Notes: a model not told the origin generated them from the letters alone. Shown: positions 1-11,131, numbered from the stretch's first letter. The stretch is 64,000 nt of DNA from Pectobacterium punjabense (GCF_012427845.1 NZ_CP038498.1:2790001-2854000); one strand, 5' to 3'. Numbers and translations: made by a program.

Positions 1-833
<833 letters not shown>

Positions 834-849
834 TCAAACCCTGGAAACA

Positions 850-890
850 AAAAAACCAGACACCCGTAGCAAGAACGAGCATCTGGTTTT
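850..890 (-). terminator. Conditional intrinsic terminator in the bglG leader
   Basis: On the minus strand AAAACCAGA pairs with TCTGGTTTT and is followed by a run of T. The left arm shares AAAACC with the RAT, which is the standard mutually exclusive arrangement. It should stop transcription before bglG unless the antiterminator is active. Confidence 0.85.
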
Positions 891-913
891 GCCTGCTTAC
901 GCAGTAACAATCC
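885..913 (-). promoter_or_regulatory. Ribonucleic antiterminator (RAT) of bgl type
   Basis: On the minus strand the sequence reads GGATTGTTACTG, then a short loop, then GCAGGCAAAACC. This is the classic bgl RAT to which BglG/ArbG/LicT dimers bind. Its 3' end overlaps the left arm of the terminator at 850-890, so forming one structure excludes the other. It lies about 55 nt upstream of the antiterminator start codon and implies autoregulation. Confidence 0.9.
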
Positions 914-1189
914 GCAATGGCTGGTAAACTACCATTTGCATTCATCTTCTCAAGGAGCATGACACAAAAACGTGATACGGATCGATAGAAAAGCATGTTG
1001 CTTACACGCACTTTCTTTATTTATTGTCGGCTGTTACAAGAATCAACGACTTGCCATGACTCACCGTAATAGCGTATTTATACAACGGATTTCTTAGGCA
1101 GTTGCGCAACAAAGTTAGGTAAAAACACCAAATCGCTCAATTTTTTGCGTAAACGCACTGAAATATTCAATTTCTGACCTTTTACCACC

Positions 1190-1247
1190 TTGTTTCTCGT
1201 CGCTTAATAACTATAATACGAAACGTCGTTTCAATTGAATGGTTTCA
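1190..1247 (+). promoter_or_regulatory. pykF promoter with Cra (FruR) operator
   Basis: A -35 TTGTTT (1190-1195) and a -10 TATAAT (1212-1217) are separated by 16 bp, putting the start near 1224. Just downstream, 1236-1247 reads TGAATGGTTTCA, whose reverse complement TGAAACCATTCA fits the Cra consensus. A perfect palindrome GAAACG-T-CGTTTC sits at 1220-1232. A Cra site at or just past +1 implies repression by Cra, relieved by fructose-1-phosphate, as known for pykF in E. coli. The stretch 914-1189 shows nothing else I can name. The leader from about 1224 to 1481 is over 250 nt long. Confidence 0.72.
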
Positions 1248-1481
1248 GCTAAACAACGTGCCACTATCAATAACATTATTATCAACGGCATCGCCAACGC
1301 TAGCCCCCGCGAATCCCATGCGACGAGCGGTTGCGCACTTCATCACCCATTCGCTACGACCCTCTATACTTACCTCTTTTACACCGTTCCCTCATGCATT
1401 CTTTCCAGCGGCTTGCCTCACACGGCCACAGCCACTGGTTCACTCGTTTTTTTATCCATCACAACTTGTAGAAACTATCGT

Positions 1482-2894
1482 ATGAAAAAGACAAAAATTG
1501 TTTGTACCATCGGGCCGAAAACAGAGTCAGAAGAAGTGCTTGGCAACCTGCTGTCTGCCGGCATGAATGTTATGCGCCTGAATTTCTCTCACGGGGATTA
1601 CGCAGAACATGGCCAACGCATCAAGAACCTGCGTGCCGTCATGGAAAAAACCGGTCAGAAAGCCGCTATCCTGCTTGACACCAAGGGTCCAGAAATTCGT
1701 ACCATGAAGCTGGAAAACGGTGCGGATGTCACGCTGACCGCAGGTCAAACCTTCACGTTCACCACCGATCAAAGCATCGTGGGTAACAAGGATCGCGTTG
1801 CTGTCACCTACGCAGGTTTCACCGAAGACCTCAGCGTCGGTAACACCGTTCTGGTTGATGACGGCCTGATCGGTATGCAGGTTACGGCGATCAGCGGCAA
1901 CGATGTCGTCTGTAAAGTGCTGAACAATGGCGATCTGGGCGAGAACAAAGGCGTTAACCTGCCAGGCGTTTCCATCCAATTGCCTGCTCTGGCTGAAAAA
2001 GACAAACGCGACCTGATTTTCGGTTGCGAACAAGGCGTCGATTTCGTTGCTGCCTCTTTTATTCGTAAGCGTTCCGACGTTGAAGAAATTCGCGCTCACC
2101 TGAAAGCACACGGTGGCGAGCAAATTCAGATCATCTCCAAAATCGAAAATCAGGAAGGTCTGAACAACTTCGACGAGATTCTGGAAGCCTCTGACGGCAT
2201 CATGGTTGCCCGTGGTGACCTGGGTGTTGAGATCCCCGTTGAAGAAGTGATCTTCGCGCAGAAGATGATGATCGAAAAATGTAACCTGGCACGCAAAGTG
2301 GTTATCACCGCGACGCAAATGCTGGATTCAATGATCAAGAACCCGCGCCCTACCCGCGCTGAAGCTGGTGACGTCGCTAACGCCATCATCGACGGCACCG
2401 ATGCCGTTATGCTGTCTGGCGAAAGTGCGAAAGGTAAATACCCGCTGGAATCCGTTACCATCATGGCAACGATCTGTCAGCGTACCGATTCCGTGATGAA
2501 AAGCCGTCTGGATACCATCAAGACGCCTGGAATTCTGCGCATCACTGAAGCGGTCTGCCGCGGTGCGGTAGAAACCGCAGAAAAACTGGATGCACCGCTG
2601 ATTGTGGTTGCAACCAGCGGCGGTAAATCGGCCAAATCTATCCGTAAATACTTCCCGAATGCCCGTATTCTGGCGTTGACGACTAACGATGTCACCGCAC
2701 GCCAACTGCTGCTGAGCAAAGGTATTGATACGCTGCTGGTGAAAGAAATTGCCTCTACGGATGATTTCTACCGCATCGGTAAAGAAGCCGCGCTGAATAG
2801 CGGCTACGCGCAAGCGGGCGATGTCGTAGTGATGGTATCTGGTGCGCTGGTTTCTAGCGGCACAACCAATACCGTTTCCGTACATCGTATCTGA
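1482..2894 (+). CDS. pykF: Pyruvate kinase I (type I, fructose-1,6-bisphosphate activated)
   Basis: Catalyses phosphoenolpyruvate + ADP to pyruvate + ATP, the last step of glycolysis, in the cytosol. The 470-residue product has the length of E. coli PykF. It begins [18 protein letters not shown], carries the [11 protein letters not shown] motif, the DTKGPEIRT segment, the catalytic-lysine signature [13 protein letters not shown] and [11 protein letters not shown], and ends in the allosteric C domain ([12 protein letters not shown]). An in-frame ATG at 1239 would add 81 residues that resemble no pyruvate kinase and are translated leader, so the ATG at 1482 is used. The Shine-Dalgarno in front of it is weak. 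lpp lies downstream as in E. coli. Confidence 0.98.
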   Translation: MKKTKIVCTIGPKTESEEVLGNLLSAGMNVMRLNFSHGDYAEHGQRIKNLRAVMEKTGQKAAILLDTKGPEIRTMKLENGADVTLTAGQTFTFTTDQSIVGNKDRVAVTYAGFTEDLSVGNTVLVDDGLIGMQVTAISGNDVVCKVLNNGDLGENKGVNLPGVSIQLPALAEKDKRDLIFGCEQGVDFVAASFIRKRSDVEEIRAHLKAHGGEQIQIISKIENQEGLNNFDEILEASDGIMVARGDLGVEIPVEEVIFAQKMMIEKCNLARKVVITATQMLDSMIKNPRPTRAEAGDVANAIIDGTDAVMLSGESAKGKYPLESVTIMATICQRTDSVMKSRLDTIKTPGILRITEAVCRGAVETAEKLDAPLIVVATSGGKSAKSIRKYFPNARILALTTNDVTARQLLLSKGIDTLLVKEIASTDDFYRIGKEAALNSGYAQAGDVVVMVSGALVSSGTTNTVSVHRI

Positions 2895-2913
2895 TCCTAA
2901 CAATCAGATCGGT

Positions 2914-2940
2914 AAAAAGCGCCTTAATGGCGCTTTTTTT
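2914..2940 (+). terminator. pykF intrinsic terminator
   Basis: AAAAAGCGCC, loop TTAAT, GGCGCTTTTTTT about 20 nt after the pykF stop codon: a compact GC stem followed by a T run. Confidence 0.9.
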
Positions 2941-3134
2941 ATATTCTGAAACGACTTTCTACAGCACGATAACCTAATTAATGCCTTTGCGTAACACGCC
3001 GTTTTAATAGCCTTAAGCTTCGGAGTTATCTGACAAAAATAGCGCTGTTTTCCTTACTTTTTTAATGAACAGGTAAAACTCGCTGTTTCTTTGAGCGAAC
3101 GATCAAAATTAAGCATGTTCTCATCAAAAATTTA

Positions 3135-3171
3135 TTCTCATTAGAAAATAGTTTGTGTAATACTTGTAACG
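3135..3171 (+). promoter_or_regulatory. lpp promoter
   Basis: TTCTCA (3135-3140) and AATACT (3159-3164) with an 18-bp spacer, then transcription start near 3171 at GCTACATGGAG. From here to the ATG the sequence is essentially the E. coli lpp leader. The rest of the 2941-3134 gap is AT-rich, typical of the stretch in front of lpp. Confidence 0.88.
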
Positions 3172-3196
3172 CTACATGGAGATTAACTCAATCTAG

Positions 3197-3445
<249 letters not shown>

Positions 3446-3466
3446 TCGAGCTGGTTTAAGTAGTGA

Positions 3467-3496
3467 AAATGGCGCACATTGTGCGCCATTTTTTTT
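3467..3496 (+). terminator. lpp intrinsic terminator
   Basis: AATGGCGCACATTGTGCGCCATT followed by a T run, about 20 nt past the lpp stop. Confidence 0.92.
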
Positions 3497-3628
3497 GCCT
3501 TCGTTTTTCGTTTTATCAACCTTCGCTGTTCATTTCTTTCCCACGTTACCAAGTGTATCTATCCTTCCGTTCGATTCTTGAACCAACACAGATGCGCCTG
3601 AGACGCACCTGGCCGGTTTATTTCGTGA

Positions 3629-4651
3629 TTAACGCGAGGTAGTGCTGATAGCCGTGATTGGTGCAACCTGATGCGTCTCAGACGCTTCTGGAGCAGACTC
3701 TATCGGTGGTTGATAGGTATTGATATCTTGCCCTACGCTAACCACAATCGGCATGCCGGAACGACGCACAATCGCGTCAGCAACGGCTTTACTGTCCGTC
3801 TCTGCATCCTTAATAAATTTCTGCGTCTTTGCCGTCAGCGGAATTTTCATCGTTTGTGGATCGTCCTTATCGGTCTTTGACAAAGGCTGATGCACTTCAA
3901 CGTAGCGTTTGCCGTCCGGTTCAACGGAGGTTTTAATCGCATCGTTAACAATCTGTACACGCGTACCGACTGGCACAGTATCGAACAACGCCTTGATGTC
4001 ATCTGGGCGCAGGCGGATACAGCCAGAACTTACCCGCATGCCAATACCGAAGTCCGCGTTTGTGCCGTGCAACAGATAAACACCGCCATGCGCCGACAGA
4101 CGCAGCGCATGTAATCCCATCGGGTTATCCGGGCCAGCCGGAACGACAGCAGGCAGCTTAATGCCCTGTTCTTCGAGATAATGCTTACGGATGTTTGCCG
4201 TTGGCGTCCAGGTCGGGTTCTCACGTTTCTCGCTCACGCTGGTCGTCATCAATGGCGTATTACGCCCCAGTTGGCCAATGCCAATCGGGTAAACAATGAC
4301 GGTATTCTTCCCTTTCGGGTAGTAGTAGAGCCGTAGTTCTGCCAGATTGACCACAATGCCTTCGCGCGGCGTATCCGGCAGTAGCATTTGCGTCGGGATC
4401 GTGAGGGTGGAACCCGCTGTCGGCAGGTAAGGATCTGCGCCTGGGTTCGCTTCCAGCATACCTAATAGACCAATCTTGAAGTCCGCTGCGATAGCTTCCA
4501 GCGGGCGGCCGTCATTAGGGACCGTATAAGCGATATTCTCACCGATAAGACGGCTGTTTGGTGGCGGTAGCGGGTATTCCGTCGCTCTGGCGGCGGTGCT
4601 GGCCAGGTATGTCGCGAAGGCCATACCGAGTAAAGTTAACACGCGTTTCAT
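3629..4651 (-). CDS. ldtE: L,D-transpeptidase (YkuD family), LdtE-like
   Basis: Periplasmic enzyme of peptidoglycan remodelling. In E. coli the gene beside lpp (ynhG/ldtE) makes 3-3 crosslinks, while close paralogues attach Lpp. The 340-residue protein has an N-terminal signal peptide (MKRVLTLLGMAFATYLASTAARA), a LysM-like segment at residues 40-86 (ENIAYTVPNDGRP to STLTIPTQ) and the YkuD domain at about 98-235. The catalytic motif is HGTN at 195-198 and SSGCIRL with Cys211. An upstream in-frame ATG at 4780 would add residues lacking signal character, so 4651 is chosen. It converges on lpp. The exact paralogue (LdtE against LdtC) rests on synteny. Confidence 0.9.
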   Translation of the reverse strand: MKRVLTLLGMAFATYLASTAARATEYPLPPPNSRLIGENIAYTVPNDGRPLEAIAADFKIGLLGMLEANPGADPYLPTAGSTLTIPTQMLLPDTPREGIVVNLAELRLYYYPKGKNTVIVYPIGIGQLGRNTPLMTTSVSEKRENPTWTPTANIRKHYLEEQGIKLPAVVPAGPDNPMGLHALRLSAHGGVYLLHGTNADFGIGMRVSSGCIRLRPDDIKALFDTVPVGTRVQIVNDAIKTSVEPDGKRYVEVHQPLSKTDKDDPQTMKIPLTAKTQKFIKDAETDSKAVADAIVRRSGMPIVVSVGQDINTYQPPIESAPEASETHQVAPITAISTTSR

Positions 4652-5041
4652 AATAGATTCCCTACAATCAATAACATCTGGTTGTGTACCCAGAATGCAG
4701 TATCCGGCTATACCTCTTGATCTGGTGTTCAATACAGCCGTTGCTGCCTCTTTCCACCGGACGTGGGTATATATTAGCATTGTTGTAACAAAAGAATATT
4801 TGATTTAAAAATCAAAGCATTGATATTCAATTCTTTACAAAGCAGAGTCAGCATAAAATTTAACGGGAAATAAATATACGGGACGAATTCTGAAATATCA
4901 GCGAGTTAATAAATGAACTGGAAAACAATAACGTATCGTTGGTAAAAATCAGTAAATGAAAAAACAAAAAAGCGCTGAACGTTTTTTTCGTCACAGCGCT
5001 TTTTCTATACTCAGCGAAAGCAGAGAGAACAGCGAAACAAA
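4652..5041. other. Intergenic region between sufE and ldtE
   Basis: 390 bp without a gene. It must hold the ldtE promoter on the minus strand (AT-rich from about 4780 to 4960, no clear consensus chosen) and the sufE terminator at 4965-5005. Nothing else was recognised. Confidence 0.6.
4965..5005 (-). terminator. suf operon terminator (possibly bidirectional)
   Basis: AAAAAAGCGCTG (4966-4977) pairs with CAGCGCTTTTT (4994-5004). Read on the minus strand it comes about 40 nt after the sufE stop and is followed by TTTTTTG, closing the suf operon. Confidence 0.82.
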
Positions 5042-5458
5042 TTAAAGCAATGCGGCTGCATGCGCACGAATCGCCCGTAGCATCGCCTCAAGACCCTGAG
5101 AGCGGGATGGTGTCAGGTGTTGGTTCAACGCCAGCGATTCGAAGAATGGCCGCACATCTAACTCAACAATCTCCTGCGCTGTCAGCCCCTGATACAGGCT
5201 GAAAACGACTGCGATCAGGCCTTTCACGATAGCGGCATCGCTGTCGCCGTGCAGGGCGATCACGCCTTGCTCATCAGGCTGTGTCACAATCCACACTTGG
5301 CTCTGGCACCCCGAGATCAGGTTATCGGGATTACGCCACTCATCGGGCAGTGGATCAAGACGTTCCCCTAACTCGATGACATACAGATATTTTTCTTCCC
5401 AATCATTACAGCGCGCAAAATTGCGCGCCAGTTTCTGCGGTTCTGGCAGACTCGCCAT
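5042..5458 (-). CDS. sufE: Cysteine desulfuration protein SufE
   Basis: Accepts persulfide sulfur from SufS and hands it to the SufBCD scaffold in stress-responsive Fe-S cluster assembly, in the cytosol. 138 residues, the family length. Cys51 in [11 protein letters not shown] is the sulfur-accepting cysteine. It is the last gene of the operon, 33 nt downstream of sufS, and is followed by a strong terminator. Confidence 0.97.
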   Translation of the reverse strand: MASLPEPQKLARNFARCNDWEEKYLYVIELGERLDPLPDEWRNPDNLISGCQSQVWIVTQPDEQGVIALHGDSDAAIVKGLIAVVFSLYQGLTAQEIVELDVRPFFESLALNQHLTPSRSQGLEAMLRAIRAHAAALL

Positions 5459-5491
5459 GGTTTCCTCCCCGGACAGGTTCGCGCGCGGCGC

Positions 5492-6718
5492 TTAACTGCC
5501 CAGCAATCGATGGATACGTTGCAATCCGGCAACCAGCCGGTCAATTTCTTCGCGCGTAGTATAAACGGCCAACGAGGCGCGGCACATACTGGGAACACCA
5601 TAGTGTTCCATCAGCGGCATCGCGCAATGGTGGCCGGTGCGAATCGCAATACCGTACCGATCGAGGAAACTTCCTACATCATAGGCATGGTGCTGCCCAA
5701 GATTAAACGCAATCACACCGTGACGCTCCGCAGGGCCGTACAGCGTCAGATCGGGCACCTGTGTTAACGCTTCCAACGCGTACTGCATCAGTGAGGATTC
5801 ATAACGCTGAATCTCTTCACGTCCCAGTGCCGTTACATAATCCAGTGCGGCACCTAAGCCCATGATACCGCCCGTGTTGGGCGAACCAGCCTCAAAGCGC
5901 CATGGCGAATCCGCATAGGTAGTGCCTGTACGCAGGCTGACCTGACGGATCATCGCCCCGCCGCCTTCCCACGGCGGCATGGCTTGAAGCAAATCACGCT
6001 TGCCGTACAGCACACCAATACCCGAAGGACCGTAGATCTTATGCCCTGAAAAGACAAAGAAATCGCAGTCCAGATCCTGTACATCGACAGGCTGGTGCAT
6101 AATCGACTGCGCACCATCGACCAACGTAACCGCGCCCGCCGCTTTTGCCTGCGCAATCATCGCTTTCACTGGGTTCAGCGTACCCAGCACGTTGGATATC
6201 TGCGTCACCGCCAGCAGACGAGTGCGTTCATCCAACAGCGCGGGAAGCTGTGCGACATCCAGCGAGCCATCTTCAGCCAGCGGCAATACGCGAACCTCAA
6301 CGCCACGCGCTTCCGCCAGCATCTGCCAGGGAACGATGTTCGCGTGGTGTTCCATCTCGGTGATAATCAGGTTGTCGCCCGGCTGGATGAAGGTACGGCC
6401 ATAGCTGTTAGCCACCAGATTGATGGCTTCCGTCGTCCCACGCACAAAGACAATTTCTTCCACTGACGCGGCATTGATAAAGGATGCCACCCGCTCGCGC
6501 ACCGCTTCCATCGCGCTGGTTGCCTGCGCGCTCAGCGTATGAATGCCGCGATGCACGGCGGCGTATTCATGGCGATAGAATTCGGCTTCGCGTTCGATAA
6601 CCGACTGCGGTTTTTGCGCACTCGCCGCGCTGTCAAGATAGGCTAACGGCTGGCCGTTAACCTCGCTTGCCAGCACGGGGAAATCGGCACGAATCCGTTC
6701 AATAGGATAGTTCATCAT
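5492..6718 (-). CDS. sufS: Cysteine desulfurase SufS
   Basis: PLP-dependent group II cysteine desulfurase: L-cysteine to L-alanine plus enzyme-bound persulfide, passed on to SufE. 408 residues. Visible motifs are [11 protein letters not shown], the PLP-lysine segment [13 protein letters not shown] (Lys near 228), the substrate segment [10 protein letters not shown] and the catalytic loop cysteine in PSMCRASLA (near 366). The start overlaps the sufD stop by 4 nt (ATGA type), implying translational coupling. A second ATG one codon later is also possible. Confidence 0.97.
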   Translation of the reverse strand: MMNYPIERIRADFPVLASEVNGQPLAYLDSAASAQKPQSVIEREAEFYRHEYAAVHRGIHTLSAQATSAMEAVRERVASFINAASVEEIVFVRGTTEAINLVANSYGRTFIQPGDNLIITEMEHHANIVPWQMLAEARGVEVRVLPLAEDGSLDVAQLPALLDERTRLLAVTQISNVLGTLNPVKAMIAQAKAAGAVTLVDGAQSIMHQPVDVQDLDCDFFVFSGHKIYGPSGIGVLYGKRDLLQAMPPWEGGGAMIRQVSLRTGTTYADSPWRFEAGSPNTGGIMGLGAALDYVTALGREEIQRYESSLMQYALEALTQVPDLTLYGPAERHGVIAFNLGQHHAYDVGSFLDRYGIAIRTGHHCAMPLMEHYGVPSMCRASLAVYTTREEIDRLVAGLQRIHRLLGS

Positions 6719-8061
6719 ACCGCCTTGCCGGCATTCGCCAGCGCGTTTGGCAAACGCTGCGCGATACGTTCCAGAACCACATCTCGCAGAGACTCGTTTT
6801 CAATCGCTTCGGTGACTTCCGCCGCGAAGGCGAAGATGATCATCTGTTGCGCATCCTGCTGCGTAATACCACGGGAACGCAGATAGAACAGCTGTTCTTC
6901 ATCCATACGGCCAATGGTCGCGCCATGGCTACATTTCACGTCATCTGCATAGATTTCCAACTGCGGCTTGGTGTCTACCTCAGCCAGTCGTCCCAGTAGC
7001 AGGTTGTTGTTGGTCATCTGTCCGTCGGTTTTCAGCGCATGCGGCGCAACCTTAATCATGCCGTTAAACACCGCTCTGGCACGATCGTTGACGATGACTT
7101 TATGCAGTTGGCGACTTTCGCCATAGCCCTGATTGTGCTCCAGATACGTTCGCGTATCACACACTTCGCTGCCGACAGGCAGAATCAGACTGTTCATGGA
7201 CAGATTCGTCCCTTCACCGTTCAACTGAGCACTGGTGTGGTGACGCGTCAGCCCCGCTCCCAGCAGGAAACTGTGGCTGCGAACCCGAGCATCGCGTGCC
7301 AGAACCAGATCGTTGTGCGCGAAGTGGTAGCCCGCCGCCGCTTCAAACGCCAGCTTATAGTGGCTAACCTGACTATTTTCCGCCGCATTCACCGTCAGGC
7401 GAGCACCAGTAAAGTGCGCATGATCGTCAAGGCTGACGTAATGCTCGATAATTTCCGCGCTGGCACCACGTTCAACGTTCAAATGATGACGATGGTGAAC
7501 CGTGTTCAACGCTGCCGCCTGACTGCTGCTGATGTGCAGCAGGTAAAGCGGTTTTTCTGCCTGCTGTCCGGCAGCCAAACGAATCAACGTACTCGTAATA
7601 GCCAGACTTTCGGTCAGATGCAGGAATACTTCGGACTGAATCGCCGTAGGCAACGCGCCACGCGCATGCGATGCCTGTACGTCAACCTGATACGGTCCCC
7701 ACGCGCTGTCACTGAGTTCCGCATTAAACACGCCATCGATGAACACCAGACGCCAGCTATCCACCGCAAGTGCCAGAGCATCCACCGCTGCACGATCGAT
7801 AGACGGTGCCTGTGGTGCGACAAATTCGTTGCTCAGCAAGCCATCCAGCGGCGTGTATTTCCAATGCTCATGCTTACGATGCGGTAAGCCAAGGCGCACC
7901 ACGTCCTGCCAGTGTTGGTTTGCCTCTTCAGAACGACGCGACGCATCGCGTTCAAACAGGCCATGCCATTGTTGCAGCGCCTGCTCTTGTTTCTGTGCGA
8001 TACTGGTTTTACCCGCCACGTTATCGCTCGTCACATTATTGCTCGTCGGTAAGCCAGCCAT
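6715..8061 (-). CDS. sufD: Fe-S cluster assembly protein SufD
   Basis: Component of the SufBC2D scaffold complex; a SufB paralogue with a beta-helix core, needed for iron acquisition by the scaffold. 448 residues, about 25 longer than E. coli SufD. The extra length is an N-terminal insert after MAGLPTSNN (rich in Ser, Asn and Gln, about residues 10-30). [14 protein letters not shown] and the C-terminal [22 protein letters not shown] are typical of the family. The start lies inside the sufC 3' end (26-nt overlap) and the stop overlaps sufS, so translation is probably coupled on both sides. Confidence 0.95.
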   Translation of the reverse strand: MAGLPTSNNVTSDNVAGKTSIAQKQEQALQQWHGLFERDASRRSEEANQHWQDVVRLGLPHRKHEHWKYTPLDGLLSNEFVAPQAPSIDRAAVDALALAVDSWRLVFIDGVFNAELSDSAWGPYQVDVQASHARGALPTAIQSEVFLHLTESLAITSTLIRLAAGQQAEKPLYLLHISSSQAAALNTVHHRHHLNVERGASAEIIEHYVSLDDHAHFTGARLTVNAAENSQVSHYKLAFEAAAGYHFAHNDLVLARDARVRSHSFLLGAGLTRHHTSAQLNGEGTNLSMNSLILPVGSEVCDTRTYLEHNQGYGESRQLHKVIVNDRARAVFNGMIKVAPHALKTDGQMTNNNLLLGRLAEVDTKPQLEIYADDVKCSHGATIGRMDEEQLFYLRSRGITQQDAQQMIIFAFAAEVTEAIENESLRDVVLERIAQRLPNALANAGKAV

Positions 8062-8782
8062 AGCCTTGCTCCTCCAACTGTTTCACCAGCGAGAAATCAC
8101 CGGATTTCACAATGCGCCCTTGATACAGAACGTGTACGTGATCCGGTTTGATGTAATCAAGAATACGCTGGTAGTGTGTAACGATGATGAACGAACGTTT
8201 GCCGTCGCGCAGGGAGTTCACGCCGTTAGAGACGATTTTCAGTGCGTCAATGTCCAGCCCGGAGTCAGTTTCATCCAGAATGCACAGATCCGGCTCCAGC
8301 GCTGCCATTTGCAGAATGTCGTTACGCTTTTTCTCACCGCCGGAGAAACCCACGTTGACCGAGCGGGTCAACAAATCTTCCGGCATATTCAGCAGCTTGA
8401 TTTTCTCTTCAATAAAGTCGGCGAAGTCAAAGCGATCCAGCGGTTCCTGCTCACGGTATTTGCGCACCGCGTTCACGGAGGTTTGCAGGAAGAACTGGTT
8501 GCTGACGCCAGGGATCTCTACCGGATATTGAAACGCCATAAAGACGCCTTCACCGGCGCGATCTTCTGGCGATAATTCCAGCAGATCTTTCCCTTTGAAG
8601 CTGACCGAACCGTCGGTCACTTCATATTCTTCACGTCCAGCCAGCGTCGCGGAGAGCGTACTTTTTCCTGAGCCATTTGGGCCCATAATCGCGTGTACTT
8701 CACCCGGCTTAATAGTGAGATTAAGCCCTTTGATGATCTCTTTACCTTCAACGCTAACTTTTAAATTTTCGATGCTTAACAT
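8036..8782 (-). CDS. sufC: Fe-S cluster assembly ATPase SufC
   Basis: ABC-type ATPase of the SufBC2D scaffold; ATP hydrolysis drives rearrangement of SufB and SufD during cluster assembly. 248 residues from the ATG at 8782 (MLSIENLKVSVEGKE), which matches the family start and has RBS AAGGAA; an ATG five codons upstream is less likely. Walker A GPNGSGKST is at residues 34-42, the signature is FSGGEKKRNDIL near 152, Walker B is LCILDETDSGLD, and the H-loop is FIIVTHY. It is separated from sufB by 97 nt, an unusually wide gap for suf, which holds a Fur-like site. Confidence 0.96.
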   Translation of the reverse strand: MLSIENLKVSVEGKEIIKGLNLTIKPGEVHAIMGPNGSGKSTLSATLAGREEYEVTDGSVSFKGKDLLELSPEDRAGEGVFMAFQYPVEIPGVSNQFFLQTSVNAVRKYREQEPLDRFDFADFIEEKIKLLNMPEDLLTRSVNVGFSGGEKKRNDILQMAALEPDLCILDETDSGLDIDALKIVSNGVNSLRDGKRSFIIVTHYQRILDYIKPDHVHVLYQGRIVKSGDFSLVKQLEEQGYGWLTDEQ

Positions 8783-8836
8783 GCTTATTCCTTCCAACGC
8801 CCAATGTGACGGGCGCTCAATGAATTCCGGGACCGA

Positions 8837-8851
8837 TGATTCTCATTATTA
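8837..8851 (-). promoter_or_regulatory. Fur-box-like sequence inside the suf operon (sufB-sufC gap)
   Basis: The minus strand reads TAATAATGAGAATCA, a 7-1-7 arrangement matching the Fur unit TGATAAT-N-ATTATCA at 11 of 14 arm positions by eye. It lies in the 97-nt gap. CCGGGA and TCCCGG flank it and could close a stem. A second small hairpin (CGCCC, loop, GGGCG) follows just before sufC. Whether Fur binds here is untested inference. Confidence 0.45.
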
Positions 8852-8879
8852 GTCTGTGAAAATCCCGGTAACCGCCGAA

Positions 8880-10379
8880 TTAACCCACGCTATGTTCCAG
8901 GCTAATCGCCAGTAACTTTTGTGCTTCTACCGCGAATTCCAACGGTAACTCAGAGAAAACGTCCTTACAGAAACCGTTCACGATCATTGAGATAGCGTCA
9001 TCTTCGCTGATACCGCGTTGCAGACAGTAGAACAGTTGGTCATCGCCGATTTTCGACGTGGTCGCTTCATGCTCCAACTGTGCAGTGTTGTTGCGTACTT
9101 CCACATACGGGAAAGTGTGCGCACCGCATTCGCTGCCGATCAGCATCGAGTCACACTGGGTAAAGTTACGGGCATTAGCCGCACTCGGCATGATCTTCAC
9201 CAAACCGCGGTAGGTGTTCTCACTGCGCCCAGCAGAAATCCCTTTGGAGATGATGGTCGAACGGGTGTTTTTACCGATGTGAATCATCTTGGTGCCGGTA
9301 TCCGCCTGCTGACGACCGTTGGTCAAGGCAACAGAGAAGAACTCACCCACGGAATAGTCACCGCGCAGAATGACGCTCGGGTATTTCCAGGTAATCGCCG
9401 AACCGGTTTCCGATTGCGTCCATGACATTTTCGAATGCTCACCCGCACACAGCGCACGCTTGGTCACGAAGTTCAGAATCCCGCCTTCGGCGTCATCTTT
9501 ACCGGAGAACCAGTTTTGTACCGTGGAGTATTTCACTTCGGCATTCTTGTTGATGATCACTTCCACCACCGCAGCGTGCAGCTGATAGGTATCACGAACA
9601 GGTGCGGAACAACCTTCGATATAGCTGACGTAGCTGTCATCATCGGCGATCAGGATCGTACGCTCGAACTGACCGGTTTTTGCCGCATTGATACGGAAAT
9701 ACGTCGACAGCTCCATCGGGCAGCGCACACCTTTCGGGATGTACACAAACGTGCCGTCAGAAGCGACCGCTGAGTTTAACGCGGCAAAGAAGTTATCGTT
9801 CGCCGGTACAACAGTACCGAGATACTGGCGCACCAGGTCGGGATGTTCCTGAATCGCCTCGCTGAATGAGCAGAAAATAATGCCTTTTTCAGCCAGCTCA
9901 TGCCGATACGTGGTCGCAACGGATACCGAGTCGAAAATGGCATCGACCGCGACTTTCTGACCTTCACGGACGGGTACGCCCAACTGATTGAAGGCATTTT
10001 CCACTTCGCTGGTCAGGTAATTATTCACGTCCGTAATCCCGGATTGCTGCTTGGCGCCGGGCTCAGAGCCACAGCTGTCATCGCAGTTACCGCAGGAAGG
10101 CGCGGAATAATAGCTATAGTCCTGATAGTCGAGTTTCTCATAATGGGCTTTCAGCCAATGCGGTTCTTCCATCTCCAGCCACGCTTTGTAAGCGTTAAGA
10201 CGGAATTCCAGCATCCACTCAGGTTCATTACGCTTCGCCGAGATTGCCCGGACAACATCTTCATTGATGCCGTGCGCTAACTCATCGGTCTCCAACTGCG
10301 TGAAGAAACCTTCTTTATAGCGTCCATCACCCATCCAGATCTGGACATCATCAGGTACATCTACCGTGCTACGTGCCAT
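8880..10379 (-). CDS. sufB: Fe-S cluster assembly scaffold SufB
   Basis: Core scaffold protein of SufBC2D, on which the nascent 4Fe-4S cluster is built. 499 residues. Typical segments are [21 protein letters not shown], the cysteine-rich loop [17 protein letters not shown] near residue 95, [21 protein letters not shown], and the conserved [15 protein letters not shown] with the cysteine implicated in assembly. It is followed by sufC after 97 nt and preceded by sufA after 13 nt. Confidence 0.97.
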   Translation of the reverse strand: MARSTVDVPDDVQIWMGDGRYKEGFFTQLETDELAHGINEDVVRAISAKRNEPEWMLEFRLNAYKAWLEMEEPHWLKAHYEKLDYQDYSYYSAPSCGNCDDSCGSEPGAKQQSGITDVNNYLTSEVENAFNQLGVPVREGQKVAVDAIFDSVSVATTYRHELAEKGIIFCSFSEAIQEHPDLVRQYLGTVVPANDNFFAALNSAVASDGTFVYIPKGVRCPMELSTYFRINAAKTGQFERTILIADDDSYVSYIEGCSAPVRDTYQLHAAVVEVIINKNAEVKYSTVQNWFSGKDDAEGGILNFVTKRALCAGEHSKMSWTQSETGSAITWKYPSVILRGDYSVGEFFSVALTNGRQQADTGTKMIHIGKNTRSTIISKGISAGRSENTYRGLVKIMPSAANARNFTQCDSMLIGSECGAHTFPYVEVRNNTAQLEHEATTSKIGDDQLFYCLQRGISEDDAISMIVNGFCKDVFSELPLEFAVEAQKLLAISLEHSVG

Positions 10380-10392
10380 AATTTTTCATCAC

Positions 10393-10764
10393 TTAAATGC
10401 CAAAGCTTTCGCCACATCCACAAGCATGCTGCGCTCTGGGATTATTAAACTTGAATATCTGATTCAGCCCTTCACGGACGAAATCAAGTTCTGTGCCGTC
10501 AATGAAAGGCATCGCTTTCAGTGGGACATACAGTTTTGCGCCATCACGTTCAAATACCAAATCGTCGGTTTCGAACTCCTGCACCAGATCCAGCACATAG
10601 CCAAACCCAGCACAGCCTGATTGTTTAACGCCAAGCCGCAGTCCTTGCACGGCCTCATCCTGCTTCATCAGATTCTTAATCTGCTTCACGGCGCTATCTG
10701 TCAGCGTCAGTCCTTGCCAGACATTTTCATCCAGTGAAAACGTCCCTACATTTTCCGCTTGCAT
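10393..10764 (-). CDS. sufA: A-type Fe-S cluster carrier SufA
   Basis: First gene of sufABCDSE. Receives clusters from SufBC2D and delivers them to apoproteins. 123 residues with the three A-type cysteines: Cys51 in VKQSGCAGFGY, and Cys115 and Cys117 in ACGCGESFGI. The order and strand of the operon match E. coli. The region upstream (10765-11190) contains Fur-type half-sites, consistent with Fur repression known for suf in enterics. Confidence 0.96.
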   Translation of the reverse strand: MQAENVGTFSLDENVWQGLTLTDSAVKQIKNLMKQDEAVQGLRLGVKQSGCAGFGYVLDLVQEFETDDLVFERDGAKLYVPLKAMPFIDGTELDFVREGLNQIFKFNNPRAQHACGCGESFGI

Positions 10765-11071
10765 ATGGAATACCTCATTGCGTGTGGTACCAGTTTTAGG
10801 CTGGTTTCCCCTAATGTTAGTGATAATGAAACTAGCTTCAACCTCTTGTTTTGCAGGGCTATTCGTAACATTTGGTTTTTTAGCCTGCCAAGCGTGCTAT
10901 TTCTCACGTTTCAAACACCCCAGATGACACAGCAAAAAACCAATTAATTATTTGATAATAAATGAATTAATATCATCTCGCCGAGTCCTTTTGGTCAGAT
11001 AAATATCATCATCTCGTTATCATTATTATAACATTTATCGGTGATACCTATTTATAAAACAGGGAAGGTAA

Positions 11072-11131
11072 ATGAAGATTTATGTGATTTCCGATCGTAC
11101 TTTTGACGTTAAAGCACGTTTTGCCCATTGA
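11072..11131 (+). CDS. Possible 19-residue leader peptide
   Basis: ATG at 11072 is preceded by AGGGAAGGT with good spacing and opens a 19-codon frame (MKIYVISDRTFDVKARFAH) ending in TGA. The stop is followed by a short CCAT/ATGG stem and CCTTTTTTATT, which could act as a weak terminator or attenuator 60 nt before the 11191 gene. No family is recognised. The frame may be chance; the RBS and position argue for a small peptide or a transcribed leader. Confidence 0.3.
   Translation: MKIYVISDRTFDVKARFAH

Noticed and set aside
1239..1481. N-terminal extension of pykF by 81 residues
   Set aside because: The added residues resemble no pyruvate kinase; the family start [12 protein letters not shown] at 1482 gives exactly the E. 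coli length. The extension is leader DNA that happens to be open.
7039..7887. 282-codon open frame antisense to sufD
   Set aside because: Lies wholly opposite a well-conserved gene, shows no family resemblance and has no RBS; GC-rich coding DNA often leaves such frames open.
11012..11033. Second Fur box in the suf divergent region
   Set aside because: AT-rich with only one good half (TGATAAC); too weak to list beside the perfect box at 11153.
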